Of a stretch of DNA of 64,000 nt, positions 18,038-25,926 are shown piece by piece. Made by a program: the position numbers and the translations under genes. Positions within the stretch are counted from its first letter, which is position 1, and every line of letters starts with the position of its first letter. The notes beneath the pieces were generated by a model that did not search any database, was not told where the DNA came from, and saw nothing but the letters and a program-made list of their open reading frames with translations. Source of the DNA: an uncultured Butyrivibrio sp. (lineage in GTDB: Bacteria; Bacillota; Clostridia; Lachnospirales; Lachnospiraceae); contig NZ_CAMVPU010000019.1 of the NCBI RefSeq assembly GCF_947169445.1, forward strand, positions 1-64,000. The letters run 5' to 3'.

Positions 18038-18664
18038 TCATTTTGTAAGATCAAAAAGCTGATTTCTTACATCCTCGATAAATTCCTTGTTTCTATCAGG
18101 TGTTCCATGTACTGCAGATATTATACCATGAACTCTCTCAACAGCTTCGTCCAGATTATCATTAACTACAATGAAATCATACTTTTCAACTTCAGAAGCC
18201 TCTTCGCAGGCTCTCTTTAAACGCTGAGCTATAACCTCTTCAGATTCAGTACCTCTTCCGCGAAGTCTCTTCTCAAGTTCCTGTGCTGAAGGAGGCATCA
18301 CAAACAAAGAAATTGCATCCTTGTACTGCTCCTTGACCTGCAAAGCACCCTGAATCTCTATTTCAAGTATAACATCAATTCCTGCATTAAGCTTATCTTC
18401 CACAAACTTCCTTGGTGTGCCATAGTAATGATTAACATAACCTGCATGCTCAATAAGGCCATCTTCCTCAATAAGCTTTTCAAATTCCTCATTACTTACA
18501 AAAAAATACTCTCTGCCATTTACTTCGCCGGGTCTTGGATCTCTTGTTGTCGCAGAAATTGACAACGCATACTGATCATACCTGGCTGTCAAAGCCTTCA
18601 TAATAGTACCTTTTCCGGCTCCGGAGAAACCTGAAACAACGATAATAATACCTTTACGCTTCAT
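18038..18664 (-). CDS. gmk: Guanylate kinase
   Basis: Gmk phosphorylates GMP to GDP with ATP. It has 208 residues. The P-loop is GFSGAGKGT near residues 11-19; the GMP-binding region carries SISATTRDPRPGEVNGREYFFVS and GYVNHYYGTPR; the lid region has RLRGRGTESEEVIAQRL; and DFIVVNDNLDEAV closes the domain. All are standard. It overlaps the 3' end of remA by 11 bases. Confidence 0.97.
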   Translation of the reverse strand: MKRKGIIIVVSGFSGAGKGTIMKALTARYDQYALSISATTRDPRPGEVNGREYFFVSNEEFEKLIEEDGLIEHAGYVNHYYGTPRKFVEDKLNAGIDVILEIEIQGALQVKEQYKDAISLFVMPPSAQELEKRLRGRGTESEEVIAQRLKRACEEASEVEKYDFIVVNDNLDEAVERVHGIISAVHGTPDRNKEFIEDVRNQLFDLTK

Positions 18665-18914
18665 CTACAATACTCGCATTCTCTTTAGTTCTAGTACAAA
18701 TGGTTTCCGGTAAAAGAGCTGATAAAACAACCATTCCGTTTTCCATAACTATAACAGCCTTTGTCTTGCGTCCCTGAGTGGCATCAACACTAGTGCCTTC
18801 CTCTTTAGCCTTCTGCACCATTCTTTTAACCGGCGCAGCATCCGGACTTACAATACTGATTATTTTGTCCGCATTAACTATATTCCCGAAACCTATATGA
18901 ATTAATTTACTCAT
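18654..18914 (-). CDS. remA: RemA-like DNA-binding regulator (DUF370)
   Basis: The 86-residue protein matches the Bacillus subtilis RemA family, a DNA-binding protein that activates matrix and osmoprotection genes there. Conserved stretches are IHIGFGNIVNADKIISIVSPDAAPVKRM, DATQGRKTKAVIVMENG and SALLPETI. The open frame extends to a GTG at 18944, but RemA proteins begin at this ATG, so I use 18914. It sits between yicC and gmk, the conserved location. The target genes in this organism are unknown. Confidence 0.9.
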   Translation of the reverse strand: MSKLIHIGFGNIVNADKIISIVSPDAAPVKRMVQKAKEEGTSVDATQGRKTKAVIVMENGMVVLSALLPETICTRTKENASIVDEA

Positions 18915-18968
18915 TATTTTGCCCGATAATTTAAAAGTTTGCACAACTATATTATAAAATATAGCTTG

Positions 18969-19856
18969 TTACTCTATGTTCTGAATCTGCTCTCTTACTT
19001 TCTCGATATCAGTTTTAAGAGCGATTCCTCTGTCAGAAATCTTAAGGTCAGTTGACTTCGACAGTATAGTATTAGCTTCTCTATTCATCTCCTGAGCAAG
19101 AAAATCAAGTTTCCTTCCAATTCCATCCTTGTCATCGCCAACGCTAAGCGCTTCCTTAGTAGCAAGAATATGACTTCGAAGTCTCGTAAGTTCCTCGTCT
19201 ACACAGATCTTGTCTGCGAAAATAGTTACTTCCATCGCGAGACGGTTCTCATCGACCTGTTTATCCTCTAAAAGATCCTGAATCTTCTCACGAAGCTTTG
19301 CCTTATATTCATTTATGATCTCAGGAGAACGCTGAGTAATATATTCAACATTCTCAAGCATCCCATCGAGTTTCTCGGTAAGATCTTTGGATAAAAACTC
19401 TCCTTCTCTTATTCTTGATTCCATGAACTGTTTGCCAGCGCCATTTATAGCCTTCTTTAGCCCGCTCCACACCTCTTCTTCATCAAGTTCTTCCTCTTCC
19501 ATAGAAAAAACCTCAGGAAATCTTGAAAGGCAGGAAACTCTTACATCATTATCAAGCCCAAAATCAGAAGCCATTTGCTTTAAATATCCATAATATTCTT
19601 CTGCAATCGCTTTATTATATTTTACCTTGGAATCCGATTCAGAATAATCCTCGTAGCTTATGAAAACGTCTACCTTACCGCGCTTCATAAAACTCTTAAG
19701 CTCAGAACGAATGGCTGCTTCAAAAGCATTGAACTTCTTGGGCATTTTAATGCCTAAATCTAAATATCTGTTATTAACAGATTTTAGTTCGACAGTGTAT
19801 TTGCGCTGTCCCTCAGTGACTTCACATCTACCAAAGCCAGTCATACTACAAACCAT
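18969..19856 (-). CDS. YicC/YloC family endoribonuclease
   Basis: The protein has 295 residues, close to the family length of about 290. The start MVCSMTGFGR and the stretch VELKSVNNRYLDLGIKMPKKF are diagnostic for the YicC N-terminal domain. The C-terminal DUF1732 domain shows DEELTRLRSHI, GRKLDFLAQEMNREANTILSKS and IEKVREQIQNIE. YicC proteins have been reported as endoribonucleases linked to RNA decay. It is the first gene of the remA-gmk-rpoZ operon, preceded by an AGGAGA ribosome binding site. Confidence 0.95.
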   Translation of the reverse strand: MVCSMTGFGRCEVTEGQRKYTVELKSVNNRYLDLGIKMPKKFNAFEAAIRSELKSFMKRGKVDVFISYEDYSESDSKVKYNKAIAEEYYGYLKQMASDFGLDNDVRVSCLSRFPEVFSMEEEELDEEEVWSGLKKAINGAGKQFMESRIREGEFLSKDLTEKLDGMLENVEYITQRSPEIINEYKAKLREKIQDLLEDKQVDENRLAMEVTIFADKICVDEELTRLRSHILATKEALSVGDDKDGIGRKLDFLAQEMNREANTILSKSTDLKISDRGIALKTDIEKVREQIQNIE

Positions 19857-19932
19857 GTTTGTATCTCCTATGGAATTAATATTTTGATTTGTGATTTATT
19901 CCACACTAAAGACATTTTCACAAATCACTATC

Positions 19933-19962
19933 ATCATAGCGCAAAGTCAAGGCCAATGTCAA
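19933..19962 (-). promoter_or_regulatory. Predicted promoter of the yicC-remA-gmk-rpoZ operon
   Basis: The minus strand has TTGACA (19957-19962), an 18-base spacer and TATGAT (19933-19938), a strong sigma-A match. The start would be near 19926, right at an 8 bp GATTTGTG/CACAAATC hairpin (19886-19926) in the leader. Confidence 0.6.
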
Positions 19963-20000
19963 TAAAGCCCCATAAAATGCGACCTTTTGACATCGGCCTT
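19949..20000. repeat. Long stem-loop downstream of oppF overlapping the yicC promoter
   Basis: The arms AAGGCCAATGTCAA (19949-19962) and TTGACATCGGCCTT (19987-20000) pair over 14 positions with one wobble and a 24-base loop. It lies 37 bases beyond the oppF stop and contains the -35 of the yicC promoter. A U-run is missing. Confidence 0.6.
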
Positions 20001-20037
20001 ATAAATAAAAATCCTCAAATATTTAATCAATCAGGTA

Positions 20038-21330
20038 TTACAAAACTGATAAAATCAGCAGCAAGCAGAATATAACCAGAATAATTGCCAGTACAATAAA
20101 GCCAACAATTGCGCCCTTCTTACACTTCTTGTAATTTCTGATATAATTCTTCTTTCTGAAAATGAATGCTGCAAGCAAACCTAAAACAGGAAGGAAGAAT
20201 GACAAAATCATGTACCATATACTTCCGGTGTCATGAACAGGAGTGCTTAAGATTTCACTGCTGTCTGCTTCTTCGTGCCCCATAAACTCTGTATTCTTGG
20301 CCTTCTGCTTCTTAGCTTCTTCAGGGTCGATAGTTACAGCCTGAATTGGTTTATTCTCATCACGAAGTCTCTTATACTCTTCGATTTCTTTCTTGTTACC
20401 ATAGACAAAATGATTATGTCCGATGTTAACAAGTTCTGGCTGATCCTCAGAATAATCATGAATTGAAGGATCATATGTGTAAAGAACCTTGTTCTTCTCA
20501 AGCTTAGGATCCGGAATAGGAACCGCTGAGATAAGGGACTTTGTATATGGATGAAGAGGATACTGGAAAAGCTCTTCAGTTTCAGCAATCTCTACAATAT
20601 TACCCTTGTAAATAACACCGATATGATCAGATATGAATCTTACAATTGAAAGGTCATGAGCAATAAAGAGATATGATACTCCTCTTTCCTTCTGGAATTT
20701 CTTCAGAAGATTAAGAACCTGTGCTCTGATTGAAACGTCAAGCGCTGAAATAGGCTCATCGGCAACTACAAGTTCAGGTTCCATTACCATGGCTCTTGCA
20801 AGACCGATACGCTGTCTCTGTCCACCTGAGAACTCGTGAGGATAACGGGTAAGATGCTCAGGAAGAAGTCCAACCTCTTCAATGATCTTCTCAACCTTCT
20901 GTACTCTGTCTGCTTCGTTCTCGAAAAGATGGAAGTTGTAAAGACCTTCAGAAATAATATAGTCAACCGTAGCTCTCTCATTAAGAGAAGCAGCAGGATC
21001 CTGGAATACCATCTGAATATTCCTGATAACATCTCTATCTAAAGACTTAGAAATCTTACCTGAAATCTTTACACCCTTATACTGAATTTCACCTGCTGAA
21101 CATGGATTAACTCTGATAACTGCTCTACCAATTGTAGTCTTACCAGATCCTGACTCACCAACAAGTGAGAATGTCTCGCCCTTAAAAATGTCAAAGCTTG
21201 CATTCTTAACTGCTTTAACTGCGTCATCTCCCTTTCCGAATGTGATATCTACATTTTTAACAGAAAGGAGTATTTCTTTGCCTGTTTCTGGATCTATTGG
21301 TCCATGCTCAGGGAATGAATTATTAGGCAT
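20038..21330 (-). CDS. oppF: Oligopeptide ABC transporter ATPase OppF/AmiF with membrane tail
   Basis: This is the second ATPase of the oligopeptide importer. Walker A GESGSGKTT (about 56), Q-loop QMVFQDPAASLNERATV, signature FSGGQRQRIGLARA, Walker B LVVADEPISALDV and the switch histidine in FIAHDLSIV are all present. The usual C-terminal oligopeptide motif follows (HPYTKSLISAVPIPDP). About 110 residues more are unusual: a soluble link and then two hydrophobic helices (MILSFFLPVLGLLAAFIF and GAIVGFIVLAIILVIFCLLL) separated by a basic loop. The longest frame starts 24 bases earlier; CGGAGG nine bases upstream of the ATG at 21330 decides the start. It overlaps oppD by 8 bases (ATGCCTAA). Confidence 0.93.
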   Translation of the reverse strand: MPNNSFPEHGPIDPETGKEILLSVKNVDITFGKGDDAVKAVKNASFDIFKGETFSLVGESGSGKTTIGRAVIRVNPCSAGEIQYKGVKISGKISKSLDRDVIRNIQMVFQDPAASLNERATVDYIISEGLYNFHLFENEADRVQKVEKIIEEVGLLPEHLTRYPHEFSGGQRQRIGLARAMVMEPELVVADEPISALDVSIRAQVLNLLKKFQKERGVSYLFIAHDLSIVRFISDHIGVIYKGNIVEIAETEELFQYPLHPYTKSLISAVPIPDPKLEKNKVLYTYDPSIHDYSEDQPELVNIGHNHFVYGNKKEIEEYKRLRDENKPIQAVTIDPEEAKKQKAKNTEFMGHEEADSSEILSTPVHDTGSIWYMILSFFLPVLGLLAAFIFRKKNYIRNYKKCKKGAIVGFIVLAIILVIFCLLLILSVL

Positions 21331-23089
21331 TTTCTGAAACCTCCGTAACATCATACATCTTTAAGAACTTCTCATGAATATTCCGGATAATTTCCGGCTT
21401 TTCAACCTTTGGTGCCCTTGGATCGAGAAGCCATGTCTTAGCATAATGAGTATCGCTCACCTTAAACATAGGTGGCTCTTCAATTGTATCAATCTTAAGG
21501 CAATATGGATTACGTGGTGCAAAAGCATCTCCTGTAATCTTATTGTACAGTGATGGTGGTGTACCTGTAATTGAGTAAAGTTCAGTGTCTCTCTGTGCAA
21601 GCTGAGGAAGTGATGAAAGAAGAGCCCATGTGTATGGGTGCCTGCTATCATAGAAAACATCCTCTACAGTGCCAAGCTCAACAATCTGTCCGCCATAAAG
21701 AACTGCTACTCTGTCTGCAACATTTGCAACAACACCAAGGTCATGTGTAATGAATACAATAGTGTAGTTATATTCTTTCTGAAGATCCTTAATAAGCTGA
21801 AGGATCTGAGCCTGAATTGTAACGTCAAGAGCTGTTGTAGGCTCATCACAGATCAGAATCTTAGGCTGACATGAAAGAGCGATAGCAATAACGATACGCT
21901 GTCTCATACCACCTGAATACTGGAATGGGTAGTCATCGAAACGCTTCTCAGCATTAGGAATACCAACCTTCTTCATAATTTCTATTGCACGTACTCTAGC
22001 CTCAACCTCTGAGCAGTTCTGATGCTTCATGATAATTGAAGTGATCTGCTTACCAATTGTAATAATTGGGTTAAGAGATGTCATAGGATCCTGGAATACT
22101 GTTGCAATCTTCTTACCACGAGTCTGACCCCAATCTGCTGGATCTGTAACTCTTGCAAGATTAATATGGATTCTACCTGTAAGCTTAGTCTCTGCTTCAT
22201 CAACTAACTGACAATACATAACATTGTCAAAAAGCTTGATCTTAACTTCTTCATTTCCAACATCCTCGCCCATCTTAAGAGCCTTCTTAAAATCAGCAAG
22301 GAGCTTTTTCACATACTTTCTTCTGCTTCTATAAGAAAATCTTCCTACAGAAAGGTAAATTTCCTTAGCTATTGTAGAATTTCTCTCAATCTGCTCTTTA
22401 TTAACGGGCTTAGCAATCTCATTCTTATACTGATCTTTAAGAGCAGTCATTTTCCTGTCAAACTCAGCAATATAAGAATTATCAGCAGCTACATCCGCTT
22501 TATGCTTGGCAATAAGATCAGCTTTTTCCTTCTCGATTGCCTTAATCTCATCGTCATACTTTTTGATCTTATTCTCGGATTCTTTAACCTTATCCTTTTC
22601 CTTCTTAGGATCAAAAGTCTGCTTCAGATTAAACTCTTCAGTTCTCTTGAACTTAATATCTGAAATTCTCTTTGTAAAATCCTGATCCTGCTCATCAGAG
22701 ATTGTCTCTTTAGCTCTCTTTTCTGATTCAAGATCAAGAATCTTCTTGTATGTATCAGCACCAAATTCAAGTGATGAATAAGCATTGAGCTTATCAGTAA
22801 TTGAATTAAGCTCTCTCTTTCCAGCAGCATTAAGAGTAACTATTGTGTTAGAAAGTTCTTCATCATTGAAAATAATATCACCATTGCTGATAAAACCATT
22901 TGAATCAAGCATACCAGCGAAGGTCTTGGTAAATACAGACTTACCAGAACCAGACTCACCAACGATAGCTATTGACTCGTTTTCGTATATATCAAGCGAA
23001 ATCCCACGAATGGCTGTAAGGATACGGCCTCTTACACGGAATTTAACTTCCAAATCTTTAACTGATAATAATACTTTCTTATCTTCCAT
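21323..23089 (-). CDS. oppD: Oligopeptide ABC transporter ATPase OppD/AmiE with coiled-coil insertion
   Basis: The first ATPase of the importer has 588 residues, against about 330-360 normally. Walker A GESGSGKS is at 44-51, but the Q-loop (TVFQDPMTSLNP) only appears at about 330. The intervening 240-250 residues are mostly charged, predicted coiled coil (for example KDKVKESENKIKKYDDEIKAIEKEKADLI). The signature YSGGMRQRI, Walker B ILICDEPTTALDV and VFITHDLGVVA are intact, so the ATPase should be functional. The C-terminal oligopeptide motif with a cysteine (FAPRNPYCLKIDTIEEPPMF) is present. The insertion is in the nucleotide-binding domain's arm region, before the helical subdomain. Confidence 0.94.
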   Translation of the reverse strand: MEDKKVLLSVKDLEVKFRVRGRILTAIRGISLDIYENESIAIVGESGSGKSVFTKTFAGMLDSNGFISNGDIIFNDEELSNTIVTLNAAGKRELNSITDKLNAYSSLEFGADTYKKILDLESEKRAKETISDEQDQDFTKRISDIKFKRTEEFNLKQTFDPKKEKDKVKESENKIKKYDDEIKAIEKEKADLIAKHKADVAADNSYIAEFDRKMTALKDQYKNEIAKPVNKEQIERNSTIAKEIYLSVGRFSYRSRRKYVKKLLADFKKALKMGEDVGNEEVKIKLFDNVMYCQLVDEAETKLTGRIHINLARVTDPADWGQTRGKKIATVFQDPMTSLNPIITIGKQITSIIMKHQNCSEVEARVRAIEIMKKVGIPNAEKRFDDYPFQYSGGMRQRIVIAIALSCQPKILICDEPTTALDVTIQAQILQLIKDLQKEYNYTIVFITHDLGVVANVADRVAVLYGGQIVELGTVEDVFYDSRHPYTWALLSSLPQLAQRDTELYSITGTPPSLYNKITGDAFAPRNPYCLKIDTIEEPPMFKVSDTHYAKTWLLDPRAPKVEKPEIIRNIHEKFLKMYDVTEVSENA

Positions 23090-23103
23090 TTTCTTACGTT
23101 TCC

Positions 23104-24081
23104 TTACATGTGTGTTCTAGGGTCTGAAGCATCGCCCAAATTCTGTCCTGTAACATAAAGTGTAACTGTGATGATTGATGCAATTACTACAGGACTCCAG
23201 AACTCAAACTGCCATCCCGGTGTAACCATCGCACTCTCTGCTTCATAAATAAGTCTTCCAAGTGACATATCAGACATAGCCATTCCAATGTAAGCAAGGA
23301 ATACTTCATATGAAATATATGAAGGAATCTCAGCAGCAAGCAGTGTGACGATAACTGATGTCATAAATGGCAAAATGTTCTTAGTAGCAATACGGGTGAT
23401 TGGTGTACCAAGACATCTGCTTGCAAGGTTGTACTCTCTATCACGGATAATGATAACCTGTGTTCTGATAAAGTAAGCAATGAACAGCCATCCTGTTACT
23501 GTCATGGCAAAAACAAGTGTCCAGAAAGTAGGTGACATAATAAGTACAAGAACTGAAATAAGGAGGATTGAAGGTACGTTACCAACAATGTTATAAACCT
23601 CCATCATAAAGATATCAATTCTCTTACTAAATCCCCAAACAGCACCTGCTAGAACACCGATTGTCATGTTGATACCGGCAACAATAAGTGCAAGAGATAT
23701 TGAAATTCTTGAACCGAACCAGATAGCATCAAATGTTGACTGACCAGATGCACCACTACCAAGAATCCAGTGAATGTTAAATCCGAACTTCTTCATAGCA
23801 GCCATTGGTCCAAGGTGCTTAGCAGCAGGATCGAGAAGGTTACCAAATCTGTCATAATTGTTAAATGTAGGATAAATGTATGCAAATAAAATAACAAAAG
23901 CAAGTACGCTAAGAATAAAAATATTTATCCTCTTTTTGAAGAATACACGAAATACTGAACGCCAGTATGAATATCTCGGAGCTGTGATTTTCTCAGATTC
24001 AAGACTATTGTGGTCTACCAGCGTAAAGAGCTCTTCATCTGTCATTCCCTCTACTGTAAATAGAGAATCTTTATTTTCCAT
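23104..24081 (-). CDS. oppC: Oligopeptide ABC transporter permease OppC/AmiD
   Basis: The protein has 325 residues and six predicted membrane helices. It begins with a soluble N-terminus ending in APRYSYWRSVFRVFFKKR before helix 1. It carries the binding-protein-dependent EAA-like loop NLASRCLGTPITRIATKNILP and ends with GQNLGDASDPRTHM, almost exactly the C-terminal motif of pneumococcal AmiD. The loop after helix 1 contains HWILGSGASGQSTFDAIWFGSRIS, the family GTDxxGRD region in modified form. It forms the channel with OppB. AGGAGA precedes the ATG. Confidence 0.95.
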   Translation of the reverse strand: MENKDSLFTVEGMTDEELFTLVDHNSLESEKITAPRYSYWRSVFRVFFKKRINIFILSVLAFVILFAYIYPTFNNYDRFGNLLDPAAKHLGPMAAMKKFGFNIHWILGSGASGQSTFDAIWFGSRISISLALIVAGINMTIGVLAGAVWGFSKRIDIFMMEVYNIVGNVPSILLISVLVLIMSPTFWTLVFAMTVTGWLFIAYFIRTQVIIIRDREYNLASRCLGTPITRIATKNILPFMTSVIVTLLAAEIPSYISYEVFLAYIGMAMSDMSLGRLIYEAESAMVTPGWQFEFWSPVVIASIITVTLYVTGQNLGDASDPRTHM

Positions 24082-24119
24082 TGCTAAATCTCCTAAACTA
24101 TTAGTAAATGATAAAAGTC

Positions 24120-25694
24120 TTATCTAGCCTTTCCTGAGTAGTTAATTCGAGGATCAACAAGTGAAATAAGAACGTCACCTGCTACAAGGCTTATAACTGA
24201 AAGTATTGCATAGAACAATGTTACACCTACAATAACACCATTATCATATTGGCTGATTGCAATAGTAAGAAGATTACCTGCACCAGGAACAGTGTAAACA
24301 CGCTCTGTAATAATAGCACCAACTATGGCACCAAGAATTCCTCCTGGAATACCATGAATAATCGGAATAGCTGCATTCTTCAGAATATGCTTTCTGAAGA
24401 TTTCTCCTTCAGTCAGACCACCTGATCTTGCAAACTTAACATAATCAGAATTCATCTGATCGATCATATATCTGCGAAGCCATCTCATAAGGCCTCCAAT
24501 AGATGGAAGTGACAATGAAATAACAGGAAGAACATACATAAGTTTACTTGCAGACTCCATATCAAAGGTTGTAGGAAGTCCAAGCTTACCACCAATTGCC
24601 TTAAACAGGAAAATGTAAGCAAGTGAAGGAACCGCAATAATAAATACGATATAAACAGTACCAATCTTATCGATAAGCTTATCCTTGTTCTTAGCCATAG
24701 CTATACCCATTGGAATACCAATAAGATAAGAAAGAAGTACAGCTACAATACCAATTGAGAAAGAATAACCGATCTTGGATTTACCGGATTTAATTGTATT
24801 TACTCCGGTATAATCATCTGTAAATCTATCAGCATTAACCTTGTTAGTCTCTCTTGAACCAGTTACAAACACTGCTGTATGAAGATCATCCGCAGACTCC
24901 TCAGTAAGACCTGTAGGGAATGTTGTAGTCTTAAGTACATAAGATCCCTGCTTCTTGCTCATGGTCTCAGAAACATCAACACCTGCATTTACTGCATATG
25001 ACTTACCAAGATTGATAGTGAGAAGATTCTGATGGATAAATGGGAACTGGTTATCAACATACAATAAGTACTTGTGATATGTACCATTTCCAATTATAGC
25101 AGGTGCAAATTTGCCACCATAAATTGGATCATGGAGAGTAAATGTAAGCTTCCTCTCTCCTATATCAATATCTTCATCAACATAATGAATATTATCTACA
25201 GTAAAGAATCCTGTAATATATGAAATCAGTCTGTGCGTAATAGGAAGATCCTTGGACGCAAAGAGCTGCTCTTTTCCACCGTTAGCGTATTTCTTAGGTG
25301 ATACCATAACAGCATTAAGTCTTACTACTGTATAACCATTAGCATCACAATAGTCCTGATATTTCTGAACATACTCTGCAACCTTAGCAGAATCACTCTC
25401 AGGCTTCTTACCAATTGATGCTACGCTCTTTCTGGTATCCTCATCAATTTCTCCATTTGCCTGCAACATAAGCAGATAATCTGTATATGTAAACAGATCA
25501 ATATAACCGTACTCCTCCCACATTCTGTACATATAAGAGGTCTTCTCATTATTACCCAGGTTCTTAAATACTGGATCCTGCGCAAAAATAAGGTTTCTGT
25601 CCAGCATGGTATATATCATAATCATTACAATGCCTACAACAATGATTGATGAAACAAGTCCATGCAAAAGTCTTTTTAATACATATTTAGTCAT
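24120..25694 (-). CDS. oppB: Oligopeptide ABC transporter permease OppB/AmiC
   Basis: The protein has 524 residues. Helix 1 lies at about 10-30, followed by a 250-residue extracytoplasmic domain and then the canonical permease core of five helices. The EAA loop is FARSGGLTEGEIFRKHILKNA. The long outer domain with KYLLYVDNQFPFIHQNLLTINLG resembles streptococcal AmiC (about 500 residues), so this is an Ami-type system rather than the short enteric OppB. It ends in DPRINYSGKAR. It probably presents the binding protein to the channel. A stem-loop separates it from oppA. Confidence 0.94.
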   Translation of the reverse strand: MTKYVLKRLLHGLVSSIIVVGIVMIMIYTMLDRNLIFAQDPVFKNLGNNEKTSYMYRMWEEYGYIDLFTYTDYLLMLQANGEIDEDTRKSVASIGKKPESDSAKVAEYVQKYQDYCDANGYTVVRLNAVMVSPKKYANGGKEQLFASKDLPITHRLISYITGFFTVDNIHYVDEDIDIGERKLTFTLHDPIYGGKFAPAIIGNGTYHKYLLYVDNQFPFIHQNLLTINLGKSYAVNAGVDVSETMSKKQGSYVLKTTTFPTGLTEESADDLHTAVFVTGSRETNKVNADRFTDDYTGVNTIKSGKSKIGYSFSIGIVAVLLSYLIGIPMGIAMAKNKDKLIDKIGTVYIVFIIAVPSLAYIFLFKAIGGKLGLPTTFDMESASKLMYVLPVISLSLPSIGGLMRWLRRYMIDQMNSDYVKFARSGGLTEGEIFRKHILKNAAIPIIHGIPGGILGAIVGAIITERVYTVPGAGNLLTIAISQYDNGVIVGVTLFYAILSVISLVAGDVLISLVDPRINYSGKAR

Positions 25695-25777
25695 AGCTTT
25701 TTCCCTTTGTGGAACGTTTATTTTTCTGATATAACCCCATATCCGAAGTCACACAGCCCCAACATTATACAATATAA

Positions 25778-25814
25778 TGGAGAAAGTGGGAAGAGTTTTT
25801 TCCCACTTTCTCCA
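25778..25814. terminator. Stem-loop between oppA and oppB
   Basis: A 14 bp perfect stem TGGAGAAAGTGGGA/TCCCACTTTCTCCA has a 9-base loop. The T-run is on the plus-strand side; on the minus strand the tail is ATTATATTG, weak. In binding-protein operons this position usually holds a partial terminator or 3' stabiliser that keeps the binding protein in excess over the permease. Confidence 0.65.
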
Positions 25815-25926
25815 ATTTTTTTTTTGCGATATATGAATTCACAGATCACAAATCAAAATCAGAATTACTTTCTGATGCACCATCATCGTACATCACATGA
25901 AGCATCTGATAACTGTATTACAATTA

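Noticed and set aside
18915..18944. Ten extra N-terminal residues of RemA (GTG start)
   Set aside because: RemA proteins begin near the ATG at 18914; the GTG has no good binding site.
25778..25814. Terminator of a plus-strand transcript
   Set aside because: No plus-strand gene or promoter lies upstream; the T-run is probably incidental.
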